This document shows, in pieces, positions 1-11,189 of a stretch of DNA of 64,000 nt. The DNA comes from Trichostrongylus colubriformis (lineage: Eukaryota; Nematoda; Chromadorea; Rhabditida; Trichostrongylidae), in NCBI GenBank assembly GCA_963978905.1, contig OZ022259.1, forward strand, positions 8,432,001 to 8,496,000. The letters run 5' to 3'. The notes beneath the pieces were generated by a model. That model was not told the origin of the DNA. It saw only the letters and a list, made by a program, of their open reading frames with translations, and ran no database searches. How positions within the stretch are numbered: position 1 is the stretch's first letter; each line of letters opens with the position of its first letter. The translations under genes and the position numbers were made by a program.

Positions 1-332
1 CCACCCAGAAAAAAGTAAAAGGCTTGGTCAAGAATAACGGCTTTCTTCACAAAAACAAAAAGAGCAAGCCTCAGAGAACATTGATATTCGAAAGACCACG
101 ACTTTTGATGACAGCGGCACAGAGGGGCGGCATAGCGATGGCATGCCAAAATTAAAAAATTCCATATAACCACGTAACCTATACCGTTGAGCGCCAAAAT
201 AGTACATTAAGTATGCAGTGGCTCCAAGTACAACATACTAAAATTTCTCTTAGATCAGTGCAGTTGCAAAAAAGTTACAAGTGAAAAACCCAAGTGGAAG
301 ACCATTTCGCCGAAGACTTTTGAGCGCTACTG
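1..332 (+). mobile_element. Tc1-like MITE, 3' part (family T1)
   Basis: Matches the right part of the complete element at 55070-55577 almost base for base by eye, including the stretch with the ACGACTTTTGATGACAGCGG motif near 100. It ends with the terminal repeat GAGCGCTACTG followed by TA at 333-334. The left end lies outside the window. No transposase frame is visible, so this is a non-autonomous copy. Confidence 0.85.
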
Positions 333-334
333 TA

Positions 335-1659
335 CCTCCGCACGCGTCAGCGTCTGCCCCACGGGCTAGTGAGGACTCGAAAGGGAAGACTGAGAAAGGA
401 GGCTTTTGGTTCTCGTTTTCAAGTTTTCCGTTTTATTTTATTCCTTCTCCATTGTTACACTGCTAAACACTTTTATTCTCACATTTGTCATACAATCATT
501 TCCAAGTCTGCCAAATTTATCTCTTGCGGTGTCTTTAAGAAAGAAAAGCATGCATGCAGTGCCACTACGAGTCCGTCTAGAACCAAAATTTCGCAAGCAA
601 TTCAAAATCCCCGTAGCACATTCCGAGGAGGTTTTCGTTACAGGACCGCTTGCGGTATCCCATCATTATCACGCGTTTCATGCCCACTTCAATTCCACCC
701 ATCGCAAAAGCTCCTTCCTTACACACGAATATCACTGCGTAGAGTTCGCCCGAAAAAGTAAGGAGTTACACTTTTCTGCTTTTTCAGAACAATCGCAAGG
801 AGCGAGCTCCTTATTGTGCAATGCCAGGACAGAATGTAAAAAAGAGAGAAAGCACAGCATTTCTGAGCCTTCCCAGAATGTACTGCGCAGACGTGTAAAA
901 GTTTATTTTGTGTTTGCACTTGAACAATGGGCATAATCGACAAATCTCACACCCATTCATCTTTATGAACAATTGTATAGCAAAAGTCGAGCTCAAACGA
1001 TTAAGGAGCAGGGGGTAAGGGTTGATCTCGTGAAAGCTCAGAAAGCACCAGAGCAAAAAGGAGACTCCAGCCACACACCTCATTAAAGAATATCATGTAG
1101 GGCGAAAAGGACTTTAGGGAAGTCTAGAAGGAATTTCTCGATTTTGGGTGAGAAGAATCAGAATTGTCAGCTAAGTAATTCCTTTCAGGTGTACTGGGTA
1201 GCTGACATTAAGTAAAGCCGGGTCAGTGTCACGCGTTAGGAGCCGTTGCGGCGTCGTGAAGCGTCAAAAAGCGACGCGGGTGGCACTTCTGCAGCCAAGA
1301 ACAATATTTCTAAAGAGTCCTGAGCGTTACAGCCACAACTCCTCTAGTAACGAGCCTTGTCACTCTGAAATTTTCGTTTTCACTCGAAAACTTATCGACG
1401 CGACAAAATTTTTGCCTTTTATTTCGCTATGTGGATTAGGACCAGACCAATAAAGCTGGTCCATGACAATCCTGGTCGACATAGAAGTATGAAAACAAGC
1501 TTTATTCAGCATTCTCAGGCAAGAAGATCGAAGAATTGCAGCAAAAATAGAACAAAGGAAAAAGCCATGGCTCACACTACTGTGCGAGTGAAATCATGGG
1601 CGTTGATGAGTCGATCGGAATTGTTTTTTTATAAATTTACTTAGTACCCATTACCACAT
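335..1659. other. Unassigned stretch with one 176-codon open frame
   Basis: No repeat shared with the rest of the window was recognised. The longest open frame is on + at 406-936 and begins with TTG, not ATG. Its middle and end are mildly protein-like, rich in H, S and K, but no domain, signal peptide or splice structure convinced me. It could be chance or a decayed exon. Confidence 0.3.
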
Positions 1660-2335
1660 AGCGCACCCCCCACTGTGGGCAGATTTTCTTTCATTTTAAG
1701 TGTACTTGAGATAACCTAGACATTGGTCGTTTTTGCTGATTTTTTTCCTGGTCTCAAGGCTGCGTTGGGACCAGCTATGAATTTTTGTTGTACGGACCCC
1801 CACTCAGGGTCACTCCGCCCACTGTGCCTACGCCTTTTCCATGAGCACTCATGGCTAACCTTAGCCCGACTTTTCCTCACGTTTGAACCATTTTCTTGCC
1901 GAGCAAACGACTTTCCAAGGATCGAATGTTTCAGTGGCCGCTCCGCCCATCATGGGGGAGCTTAGCTGAGTCCATGCTTGCTTTTTACTTCTTGTACCAT
2001 GCCCTACCCACACCACACTTGTCCCTATCTCCACAGATCGTTTTTCATGTGACGTCCGAGCTCCGCCCACCACTACAAATGCTCCGCCCACTATGCTCAG
2101 GCCTCTTTCATGACTTTCAGAAACTTATCCCTGGCCTTAATCCATCTTTTCCCCATATTTGAGTCATATTAGGACCCAATCAACGATTTTCGGTCTGAAA
2201 ATGAAACATTACGGTGCACGCTCCACCCACCATGGGCGGCGCTTGGCTAGGTCCATCCCCGTGTCCCTGCTTCTTGTTCCATGCCCTACACATTCCAAAC
2301 TTGTCCCCATTTATAGGGACCGGTCTCGCAAGCAG
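1660..2335. repeat. GC-motif repeat cluster, two diverged direct units
   Basis: Two diverged direct copies of a unit of about 125 bp lie at 1920-2041 and 2200-2325. They share the order CTCCGCCCA(T/C)CATGGG, then AGGTCCAT-like, then CTTCTTGT(T/A)CCATGCCC, then ACTTGTCCC. Short related CTCCGCCCAC motifs occur at about 1813, 2070 and 2088. An inverted copy lies at 2765-2875, so repeat R1 is bracketed by oppositely oriented units. The cluster may be one decayed palindromic element with R1 inside it. Confidence 0.55.
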
Positions 2336-2665
2336 GGTACTTCTATGTAGGTGTCAAGAAAAATAGCCACTACAGTGCAACCCTCCTCTACGGCTACCAA
2401 ATACGGCCCCCTCCTTTTTTGATCTCTACAATACCAGTAACTGTTGCTGGATTGCATAATTGCGATGTGTTTTATTGCTACCTTTTCCAGAGGCGAAAAT
2501 ATATTTATTTTACATTGTGTCACACGGATTTGCGGTGAAGTACCCTTTGCTTTTCATCCGCTTGTTGAGAATCTAGATATTAGTGCTTATCGCTGACTTT
2601 TGGAGAACAACCCCTTGCCCACCCATCCGGTCAAATACGACCACCCTGTCGAGGAATCCTCGACT
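2336..2665 (-). repeat. Interspersed repeat R1, copy a
   Basis: Reverse-complement match to 16028-16360 and 60595-61165. Shared landmarks on the minus strand are GCAATAAAACACAT, then CAACAGTTACTG, then a GGGTCGTATTTGG-like block, then AGCGGCTATTT and a terminal GACACCT. The outer end contains CTGTCGAGGAATCCTCG. No coding capacity is seen. Its class is unknown. Confidence 0.7.
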
Positions 2666-2764
2666 CTCGGTGTACCCCGCCCGCAAGACAACATCACTAC
2701 TATGTATCAAATGCTCGTTCAGTCTGTCCATCCGTCCGATTTTTTGGCATTACATGAAAACAAC

Positions 2765-2875
2765 CAGGAAAGATGGGGACAGCTTTTGGATGGGTAAGGC
2801 ATGGGACAAGAAGTGAGGAATCATACGAACTGAGCAGGCCCCGCCCACGGTGGGCGCGACGTGCGTTCAAATGTT
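2765..2875 (-). repeat. Inverted copy of the GC-motif unit
   Basis: On the minus strand this reads CGCCCACCGTGGGCGGGG, then CTTCTTGTCCCATGCC, then CTGTCCCCATC. It is the same unit as 1920-2041 and 2200-2325 in the opposite orientation. Confidence 0.55.
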
Positions 2876-3673
2876 CGGTACTCACATCCAAATTCTTGTT
2901 TCCCTTCCAAACGACCCACAGCTGGAGAAAAGATGAGTTAGAGTCAGTTAGGGAGACGGGCCTTTGGCTCGTCCGGGGTGCACGCGACAATATGCGCGAC
3001 AAGCTGCACGGCAACGCGGGCGACTTCGAAGACTTTGAGTGGGCGCGAAGTTGCTGCTGAAGAAATTTAGTGACGTCATGGCTTTTTATTTTCTTTCAGT
3101 ATGGTTACAGGAGCGTAATCACTTACTGTTCGCTTTGCGAGGCGTAAATGGAAAGTACGATGATACTGTAATAAAATCTACAATTTTTTTCTTTCGCGTT
3201 GATCAAAATCGTTTCAGGAGTCTAGCTACATTGCCCACGATCATAATTTATGCCTAATTTCTTATTATAGTTCTTATTCCTTTCGCGATAATGGCATTAA
3301 GCAATCCGGATCGTTCTTTATCTATGACTCGAATGATGCATATTTTTATAGAAATTTGTATGCTTGTATGAAAGGTGATCAACAAACAGAGAGAAAAGCA
3401 AATTCTAACAGTCTATAATTAAAGTCTGTAATTATGCTTTGCAAAACAAACAGTAAACAATTTCAGTGGTTAGACAAAAGTGGCAAGCAAATAGGATAAT
3501 TTTACCCGGAGCAGCTTATTCTATAGCCACGAGTGATAAGAAGGGAAAGCGCATATTCCCACAATAACCCTCAGGCATCCCGAGTTAAATTCGCCTCGTT
3601 CCCACTTGGCTCCAGTCGGGAACGGCGGAGTTGGTCGCGTCGTCGCACAGTTTGCCGCGTAAGTGGTTATGTA
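2876..3673. other. Unassigned AT-rich stretch
   Basis: AT-rich sequence with no repeat partner found in the window and no convincing exon. Confidence 0.4.
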
Positions 3674-3926
3674 GGGTGTGTGCACTCATGACGAAAAATC
3701 GCTTCGCGGCGTCGCGCTCGCGGCGACACAAGTACGACGTCGCCGAAGTCGGTTGCAGTTCCGCTCAGCGGTGGGCTGGTATCGTGATTGACCTTCGAAG
3801 ATTGCAGGTTGAAAGTTTCGGAAGTGTTTATATGTTGCGGTTGTTGCTGTTTCAACGGATAAAATTACAAACACTTCGCATTCGCCGCGGGCGGCCGCGC
3901 GATTTTTGTCATAGGTGCATACACTC
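3674..3926. mobile_element. Palindromic MITE P1, copy a (Mutator-like)
   Basis: The ends are inverted: GGGTGTGTGCACTCATGACG at the left, and GAGTGTATGCACCTATGACA on the complement of the right end. The inversion continues inward through ATCGC and a GCGGCG/CGCGGGCGGC block. The interior resembles the copy at 19190-19470. No target-site duplication is evident here, unlike in the other P1 copies. Confidence 0.7.
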
Positions 3927-3994
3927 GCAAGGACCACGCAACCGGTCAGCTATGAGTTTTTATGAGGGATAAAAGAGGACCGTGGTGGAATGAA

Positions 3995-4008
3995 GGGGGG
4001 GGGGGGGG
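3995..4008. repeat. Homopolymer run of 14 G
   Basis: Uninterrupted poly-G tract. Similar 13-14 base runs occur at 14891-14904 (C) and 28205-28217 (G). Length is prone to assembly error. Confidence 0.9.
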
Positions 4009-4241
4009 AGGAGAGAAGTTGCTTACAATAAAAGTTCATAACTTGGCTCCAATGCAGCTCAAAGACTGTAAAGATGGTAGTGGTGTCCGACGTCCCAGTT
4101 ATCTCGTTTGTTTGAAAGAGGTTGAAAATAGTTGTTAACTCTGCCACTAAACACAATGCACTCCTTTTTTTAGGTATCATGATCAGGATATACCCTTAGA
4201 TTTATTTGCAGTGAGGTAAACAACAAAATTGAGATGCGGTG

Positions 4242-4605
4242 GGGTGTGTACACTTGTGACAAATTTCCGCTTTGCGACGTCGCACTCGCGGCACCGCCAG
4301 CGCAAAATACCGCGGTCAGTTGGTATTCCGCTCAGGACGCGAGGGTTTGATACCATGGAGGTCCTTTAAATAGCTGTTCATCTCATCATTATCAAAAAAA
4401 AAACAGTAATTTTTGTGCCAACAAAGACAAAATAGTGACATAGAAAGTCAAAGAAACGATAGCATTACATGATAACAATCCTAATTAAGAATTAATCAAT
4501 CCGGGTGTAAAATTCTAGAGGGAGTGTTGCAATGTACGCAATCACACGTAAATAAATCCGCGGCGCTGCTCGCCGCGCGATACTTTGTCATAAGTGCACA
4601 CACTC
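4242..4605. mobile_element. Palindromic MITE P1, copy b, with 9-bp target duplication
   Basis: The terminal inverted repeats start GGGTGTGTAC at the left and GAGTGTGTGCAC on the right complement. A perfect 9-bp direct repeat GATGCGGTG flanks the element at 4233-4241 and 4606-4614. Long inverted ends with 9-10 bp duplications are typical of Mutator-like (MULE) elements. An AT-rich stretch at about 4380-4535 lengthens this copy relative to the 273-bp copies. Confidence 0.8.
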
Positions 4606-5100
4606 GATGCGGTGTGGGAACATCAAGTCATTTCACAGCCACTGCTCTCGACCTTGACATGTGACCGTACTCCAAAAGAATCACATTTCTATTTAACACA
4701 TAAGAGAGAGCTGATGAGCGCAAGCACTGCACTATCAACACTTTAGCGCATAGAAATGCACACGAAACCCACAAACACCATGCATATCCAACGATTAGCC
4801 TCCGAAAGTCGTGTTGTGCACGCAAAATAAACATCCACTTACCGAAACGGCATGAAGCCAGTGGTATTTTCATTGTTTCTTAAACATTTAGGGAAGTGCT
4901 ATAGTTTGAAGAAAAAAAATGACTTTCATTTCCAAACAATTTCTCTATAGCCCAGCAGTAATTAGCATTACTGAGTGCAGAGTCGAGGTGCTAGGTAGGG
5001 AACGGTAAAATAAAATGCCAAAAACTCAAGAAATGAGACCCCCTTTTTGTTGATTTCTTTGCTGGGCATCTTTTCAGGAGCGCTCAGTGTTCACGCTTTT
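4606..5100. other. Unassigned; weak open frame on the minus strand
   Basis: A minus frame at 4628-4873 encodes a hydrophobic stretch containing GYAWCLWVSCAFLCAKVLIV. It has an internal GTAAGT that could be a splice donor. There is no family match, and it may be chance. Confidence 0.2.
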
Positions 5101-5165
5101 GTTCACATCACTGTTCTGTACAATGATGTGAGCAAATCAAATGTGAACGAATGTGTGATGTGAAC
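5101..5165. repeat. Short inverted repeat
   Basis: GTTCACATCAC at 5101-5111 is exactly complemented by GTGATGTGAAC at 5155-5165. A further ATGTGAACGA lies inside. It is part of a local cluster of GTGATGTGAAC-like words between 5101 and 5175. Confidence 0.7.
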
Positions 5166-5620
5166 GTTGTCACAACGAGTGGAGCCACGTGAATCTGTGA
5201 TGTGTAACGGTCATGCGCAGCATTTGGCACACTCACTTGTAAGAGCAACTGCGGCGACACCAAGTCCACAGACCAGCGTAGATGTGAAGGAGCTAGAACA
5301 GACTTCCCATAGAGAACTGTATCACATAGTAAAGTCTTGAACCACAATGCTCATCCACAGAGCCGTACTCCCCCAACCTTATCACCCTACTTATCGAGTT
5401 GGTGGCTTCAATGAATTGCCTACTGCATTATACATACATGACGACTGACAATGTATATTGAGTTTTACATACAGAAAAACTGGAAAGGAATACGCAGTTT
5501 CGAAAGAGAGTGAACCAAATGGACGAATACTACTTCGCCATGGAACACTACTTGAAGAAGCCCGACTTTTTGAAACTTCAAGAATGATCCAGTTGTCTCC
5601 AGGTGGACTTTATTTCCAGA
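5166..5620. other. Unassigned stretch
   Basis: No recognised gene or repeat. Short open frames show no conserved motif. Confidence 0.3.
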
Positions 5621-5622
5621 TA

Positions 5623-5748
5623 CAGTCCATGTCCGAGAGGGAGTGGCCTACGGACTTGGCCGAGAGTTTGATTTATTCTCACCCCGACACACTGTCTCAC
5701 ACTCTCGCCACTCAGGCCATGTCTTACCAGGCGCTCCGAAATGGACTG
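5623..5748. mobile_element. Small Tc1-like MITE P4, copy b
   Basis: A 126-bp element with ends CAGTCCAT and ATGGACTG and TA on both sides (5621-5622 and 5749-5750). The interior shares the CTACGGACTTG, CTCACCCCG and CACACT(G/C)TC blocks with the element at 42201-42374. CAGT ends with a TA duplication are the Tc1-like signature. Confidence 0.7.
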
Positions 5749-5750
5749 TA

Positions 5751-6549
5751 AATCCGGCTTGCTGAGGTCGAATGTATATTTCTGTGATCTCCACATGTGA
5801 CTCCTTTTCGAAATTCCGCTCCCCTCAAAAGATTGGTCCTTACCTGCAACTTGACCAATCGTCACGAAATTTTGCGAATTTCTGAACCAACTGTGCAGTT
5901 ATGCATTTCATTCACCCTTTCTTAACGAGGAAAGGACGGTGGACGAAGTGGCCGTTGCAATGGAGACTAAACCAGTGATCGGGCTCGAGATGCCATGCAC
6001 CAATCTGCATTCCATATCTGCTGCGGGTTTCTAGGAGCAGATTTACAAGTGTTTAAAGAGGAGCAATTTAGCATGTATAGGATAGGCAAGCGCTGGAGTT
6101 GTGCGTCTGGAGAGCCGAGTCGATAAGGGTTTTGGCTCAATTCGGGAGGTCTCAAGTTCGATTTCTTTTGAACATGCTCTTCTGCATGTTTCCGTAAATG
6201 CTTCCCAAATATTGTAAACGAGGATTTGCATCCTTTGAGCGCTTGTTTTTGCTGTGAGAGAGCATTTCTGAAGGAATGGATTCATTTTTTCGCTGTTTTA
6301 TGATTATTATACATTTCCAGCTACAAAGAAGCAGAATTCTATGGTAGTTGAATGCGACCTTCCCGATCCATCAACTTGCCGGTTGTTGGTTGGCTTAGAG
6401 AAGAAGGCAAATGATTTCCCAAGATGCGTTCGGGTGGACAATCCTTTTTCAGTATAGTATCCCTTCCTGGAATAATAGTTTTTCGAAGGATATGGTGCCG
6501 TCGCAGAAGGGTTCTTGTCAGCAACTCGCAACTTGATCTGGTTTATGTA
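5751..6549. other. Unassigned stretch
   Basis: No gene or shared repeat recognised. It abuts the M1 element that starts at 6550. Confidence 0.3.
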
Positions 6550-7585
6550 TTGGGTCATTCCATAAGTAATGTCGTTTTTTTCACGCATAAATCTTTCCTA
6601 TGAAACTCTAAGTTTTTGCAGCATTTCATATATCATTTGAAAGAGTTTTTCCTGGTCTAAGAATGACGTGTTCAGTTCATGAGCTTGTTAGAATGGGGCC
6701 GACATTTAGGCTGGCGAAAAGGTAGGTCCAGCCGACGAAAATTGGCCAAACCGGCAATCAATTGAAACACTATATTTCACTTTGGGAAAATCAACCAGTC
6801 ATGTGTCGCGAACTTAGTCCTGACTTCTCCTACGATTTCCAATATTTGGTTGGTCAAGAAGTCGTGTCATTCTTTTTCTGAAATCTTTTCTTCGGAAGCA
6901 CCCACACTTATTCAAAATGAAATTTTTTCTTTCAAACTCCTTGCTTAGAGTTGTTTTATGGACCACTTCGGAAAACTTTTTCTGCTATATCGAAAACATC
7001 TACCTAGTTTATTTTGGCTGCGATTCAGATCGAGTTTCAATACCATGTGATAGGAGTCCAGTTGACAGTTTTCACAATTTATTTTTTTCATGAGAAAGTT
7101 AAGGAACCCGGTCAGTGGTATTTCCCTGTTCCTAAACACCACATGCTCTTAACATTTCACCACTCTTTCAATTGATTGATTGAGAAAATTTTCTTGCCTT
7201 GGTTCGAAGAAATTGTCTAAAATCACCGAGTTGTAGAGGAAAAACTAAACGTGGAAAAAAAGCGGCGTGACTTTTTAAGCAACCGACAGGTGGAACTTGC
7301 AGGAGAGGTCGGGGATAAGTACGGAACACATGATTGGTTAGTTTTCCTCAAGTAAAATATAGTGTTTTAATTGAATGCCGGTTTGGCCAATTTTTGTCTG
7401 TCGGACCTACCTCTTCGCCACCCTGAATGTAAGTGCCATGCTAACATACTTGAAAACTAAACGTGCCATTCTGTAGAGCAAAAAAATCTCTTTCGAATGA
7501 TATTTAACATGCTCAAAAACTTGTGATTTTATGGCAAAAACTTTTGCTTGAAAAAAAAAACGACACTACTTATGGAATGACCCAA
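6550..7585. mobile_element. Fold-back mariner-like element M1, copy a
   Basis: A 1036-bp element flanked by TA (6548-6549 and 7586-7587). It starts TTGGGTCATTCCATAAGTAA and the right end is its complement. The inverted similarity continues inward for about 300 bp per arm, with landmarks GCCAAACCGGCA and its complement at about 6750 and 7390. A centre of about 350 bp is not inverted. The end sequence and TA target suggest a mariner relative, but no transposase motif is visible. Other copies are at 9866-11187, 26119-26582 and 36360-37393. Confidence 0.85.
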
Positions 7586-7587
7586 TA

Positions 7588-8149
7588 TATGGAGGCAACG
7601 CACTTGGATTTGGAGAGGAGGTTTGGAAGTTACAAGAGTTGCAGCTTCGTTTGAATCGCTCATAATTAGATGGCCGACGTGCTTACTATCGATTTTAAAA
7701 GGATAGCTATATAAATGGATCACCAATGAGTGTATTAAAAATAAATACCCGAGAATCACGATAAAGATAGATGTCAAATAGGGGCATAAATAATACAATA
7801 CAAAATGCAATTTCCAATGAAAATGGGAAGTAGAATGGTTGGGCGTTAGTCCATATAATTCGCCGCATGCATAATATAAACGATTGAACCGATTAGAATC
7901 TTAACTCCCTTGCCATCATATGTACTGTATTGGCCAGCACGAACTATGATAACCTAACCTCGAAAAAATTAATTTGCACGTCACCCGGTCATGAACATTT
8001 ATTCCGGGGACGAGGGAGCACAGTGTGACGTGAATGTCTGATCGGATCCGAATCCGCCCAAACGCCATGCCTTCCCAACGTTATGGGCTCGGATAGTCGG
8101 GCCCGATTTGTAGATGAGCAGGAACACTGCATAGTTGCTATCCATTTTG
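7588..8149. other. Unassigned stretch
   Basis: AT-rich, with no repeat partner found and no convincing exon. Confidence 0.3.
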
Positions 8150-8862
8150 ATGAAGGGCTGACGATTTGTATTGCGTGAAATAGAGGAAGGTCTACTTTAA
8201 ATAGCCATTCTTCCTGTACAGACTGCTATTGAATTAGCCGACCAGATGATTGAGAAGATGGGGTTCAGTCAAGGCTAGGTAGGTGAATATAATGGACATG
8301 TGAGGGCTCCATCCTGTAGCTGCTTCAGTTGCTGGAAAACGATTTGTGGAAGATGGGCTCACGCATGGCTGTTCCGAAGAGTTGCGCGGTTTCCGGGTTT
8401 CTTCGCATCAAAGCTATTCGAAGATATCAACCACATTTGTGCAGGGAAGGCTACGACTTTCAGATATCCGCAGCAGGTATAGACGCTCATCGCTGCCGTC
8501 TCAGTTGAAGCGATATGATCAATCGAAAATTGAGCAACTATTTCTCATTTCTGCACTTCTGAAACCAGGAAAAATGGGTTCCATCTGATGCCCTACCCCT
8601 TCCCTTGCAGTACTCACATTTGTGGTTGCACACCTTTGTTGGGACTCAACTTCGAAAATTCCCATTTTCGTAGTACTTTCGAAATTTCTCTAATAATTCG
8701 AAAAGTTTGTGGCATGTCAAATAAAACATATAGTCAAAAAGAGAAACTCATTGACTATTTGAGGAGTACAATATGTAAGTTGATTCATGTCGACGCGCTT
8801 TGAGATTTAAATTTGTCTTGTGAACGCGAAAAACCGGTCAGAACTTTCCTTACTTGTATAAT
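8150..8862 (-). mobile_element. Decayed mariner, reverse orientation (family of 55715-56593)
   Basis: The reverse complement matches 55715-56420 over most of its length. Shared features are the ACCGGTTTTTCGCGTTCACA-like start, the CCACAAATGTGAGTACTGCA block and the CTTCCACAAATC block. The 5' terminal repeat is at about 8837-8862. The 3' end of the element is missing below about 8150. The frame is broken by stops and frameshifts, so no functional transposase is encoded. Confidence 0.7.
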
Positions 8863-9009
8863 ATTTGCTCACTAAGGACAGCATCCAATGTTTCTTGCGA
8901 AAAAAAGACGAATTCGGCTGCGATAAGTTAAAAAGCTAAAGGATCAAGTTTTTGGCGTCAATCAATCTCTTCAGTGGGATGCGCCGCGCATATGGTCCCA
9001 TTCAGTATC

Positions 9010-9205
9010 GTGATGACAAGCGAATGCGATTCGGTCTATACATTGATTAGTGGAGTCAGCCGATGTACAAATCGATGCTCTCACCCTCCCAGACGAGTGT
9101 GAACCAATTCACCCAATCCGGAGGAGTAGAAGACTTGGTTGACCTAGGCGGGCGCTCAAGCGTAATTTGATCACTGTACCATGAGAGAGGAGTGCGCGCC
9201 ATCTG
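9010..9205 (-). mobile_element. tRNA-derived SINE, decayed minus-strand copy
   Basis: The minus strand carries the SINE landmarks in order: CACTCCTCTCTCATGG, then TGATCAAATTACGC at the box B position, then TCAACCAAG, then TTGGTTCACACTCGTCTGGG, then TTGTACATCGGCTG. It matches the copy at 10678-10996. Box A is not clear here. Confidence 0.65.
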
Positions 9206-9865
9206 TTACTACACTACCTCCATCCACAACTTTTTATTACTATTCACTGAGATCAAATCTATTTCACCCATACTCCACCCTAGCGGAAAAAAATCGTTCA
9301 AAGTGAGCGAGTATCACCAGGTAACACCAACTACTATCGCGAATTACAAACTGTCACTCAACGAAGGAGGTAGGCGAAACAACGAAGGATGACCGAGAAA
9401 GGCGAATATGGTCATGTCAAGCAATATGACAACAAAAACGATCTTGTAACACCAGAAAACAATATTTGGAATGGAGTTATATTCATATTCTCATCGAGCC
9501 TGCTTCCATTGTATTGTAGTATCTAAATACCGAATTTCCCAATGTGTGCCTTCTGGCTCCTATCCATGACATTCAAGATGTCTAGGGGATTTATTTCATC
9601 GCAGCCCTACACAGTACCGCACTTTCTTGAAATCTGTTTGGATGAAAATGAAGTAAGAGCGTCAGAAAGAACACGACCCTGTTAGTTAGCCACTTCCATT
9701 TTCGGATTGGTAATCTACCACGTATACTATATTGAAAACATTTATATGAGCAAGGCACCTCATGGTTGATTCAGATATTTCCTCCCATTCAAATCGCCTA
9801 TCCAATAATTTATTCATTAGCTACTCTCGTCGCTCAGAATCCTTACAGAGAGAGAAGGAAAAGTA
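9206..9865. other. Unassigned stretch
   Basis: No gene, RNA or shared repeat recognised. Confidence 0.3.
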
Positions 9866-11187
9866 CTGGGTCAATCCATAGTAGGTACCGTCCCTTTTTT
9901 TCAAACGAAAATTTCTCCTATAAACTTACAAGTTTATGCAGCATTCCACCCTATCATTTGGATGAGATTTTCTGCTCTACAGAGATTGATGTTTAGTTTT
10001 TGATTATGTTAAATGGGCCGACATTCAGGATAGCGAAGAGGTAGGGCCAGCCGACAAAAATTGGCGGCCAAACCCGAAATTAATCAGAATACTATATTTT
10101 ATCATAGGAAAATCAACCACTCATTTGTTCTGTACCTAGCCCCGATCTCTTCTCAACTTCCAAAACTTGATTGATCAGAAAGTCGCGTCGGTTTTTTTAA
10201 AATTCCTTTTTCCGAAAGCACTCACGTTTAGTCAGAATGAAATTCTTTTCTTTCAAATCCCTTGCTCAGAATCGCTTCATAAACCATTCGGAGGGATTAT
10301 TCTCTGGTCTATCAAAAATATGTTCCGTTTTTGTTTTCGCTGTGGTTCACATTGAATTTTAAAATTGTGTGAAAGCAGCCCAGTTCACATTATTGTGCAA
10401 TTCATTTTTTTTTCAAAAAGAGAACTCATGAAATCCGGCCAATATCCCCGCCCCTACTCATTACCCAAAGTTGAGGTTCACCACTCTTTCGACTGATTGG
10501 TTGGGAAAATTTCCTTGCTGTGGTTCGGAAAAATTGTCAAATCACCGAGTTGTGGAAGATAAACTAGATGTGGAAAAAGAGCGATGTGACATTGCAAGCA
10601 ACCACTTGGTGGGACTCGCAGAAGAGGTCGGTGTTAAGTACGGACATATGATTTGTTAACGTTTCCAAAGTAAAATATACTTTAGGGCGGAGGTGGTGTA
10701 GTGACAGATGGCGTACACCCCACTCTCATGATGCGGGGATCAAATCCCGCATCAATTTCTGCTCAGGCCAATCAAGCCTTCCATCCCTCCGGGGTCGGCA
10801 AATTGGTACCAGACTTGTCTGGGAGGATAAAGGCACTGACTTGTACATCGGCTGGCCACCGCAAGTCATTTTATAGGCCACATCACATTCACCAGCCATA
10901 ACGATTCTGAATGGAACTAGAACGTGCGGCGCATCCGAGGAAGGGGTTGATTAACGCCAAAAAACTTCAAAAACTAAACTAAACTAAACTAAATTAAAAG
11001 TAAAATAAACTGGCCATTTCGCCAGCCCGAAAATCGGCCCCATTATTATGAAACAGAAAGTGAACATGTCATTTTGTAGAGAAGAAAAATCTTTTCCGAA
11101 TGACTCATGACATGTTGCAGAAACTTGTAATTTTTGTAGGAGAAATTTCCGTGTGAAAAAAACGACACCCTTCATGGGGTGACCCAA
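9866..11187. mobile_element. Fold-back element M1, copy c, interrupted by a SINE
   Basis: Same family and orientation as 6550-7585. The left end CTGGGTCAATCC and right end GGTGACCCA are flanked by TA at 9864-9865 and 11188-11189. The central block with CCGAAAGCACTCAC is shared. The right half is split by a SINE at 10678-10996. Most of the extra length over the 1036-bp copy comes from that insertion. More diverged than the copies at 6.5 and 36.4 kb. Confidence 0.8.
10678..10996 (+). mobile_element. tRNA-derived SINE with 11-bp target duplication
   Basis: Near the 5' end it has a box A-like TGGTGTAGTGA and a box B-like GGATCAAATCC, the internal RNA polymerase III promoter arrangement of tRNA genes. 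A non-tRNA body follows, and then an A-rich tail of AAACT repeats. AAAGTAAAATA is repeated exactly on both sides (10667-10677 and 10997-11007), as expected for target-primed retrotransposition. It lies inside element M1, so it is younger. It encodes no protein and would depend on a LINE for mobility. Confidence 0.85.
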
Positions 11188-11189
11188 TA

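Noticed and set aside
406..936. 176-codon open frame as a gene
   Set aside because: It starts with TTG and has no recognisable domain, splice structure or upstream ATG context. It is kept only as a note.
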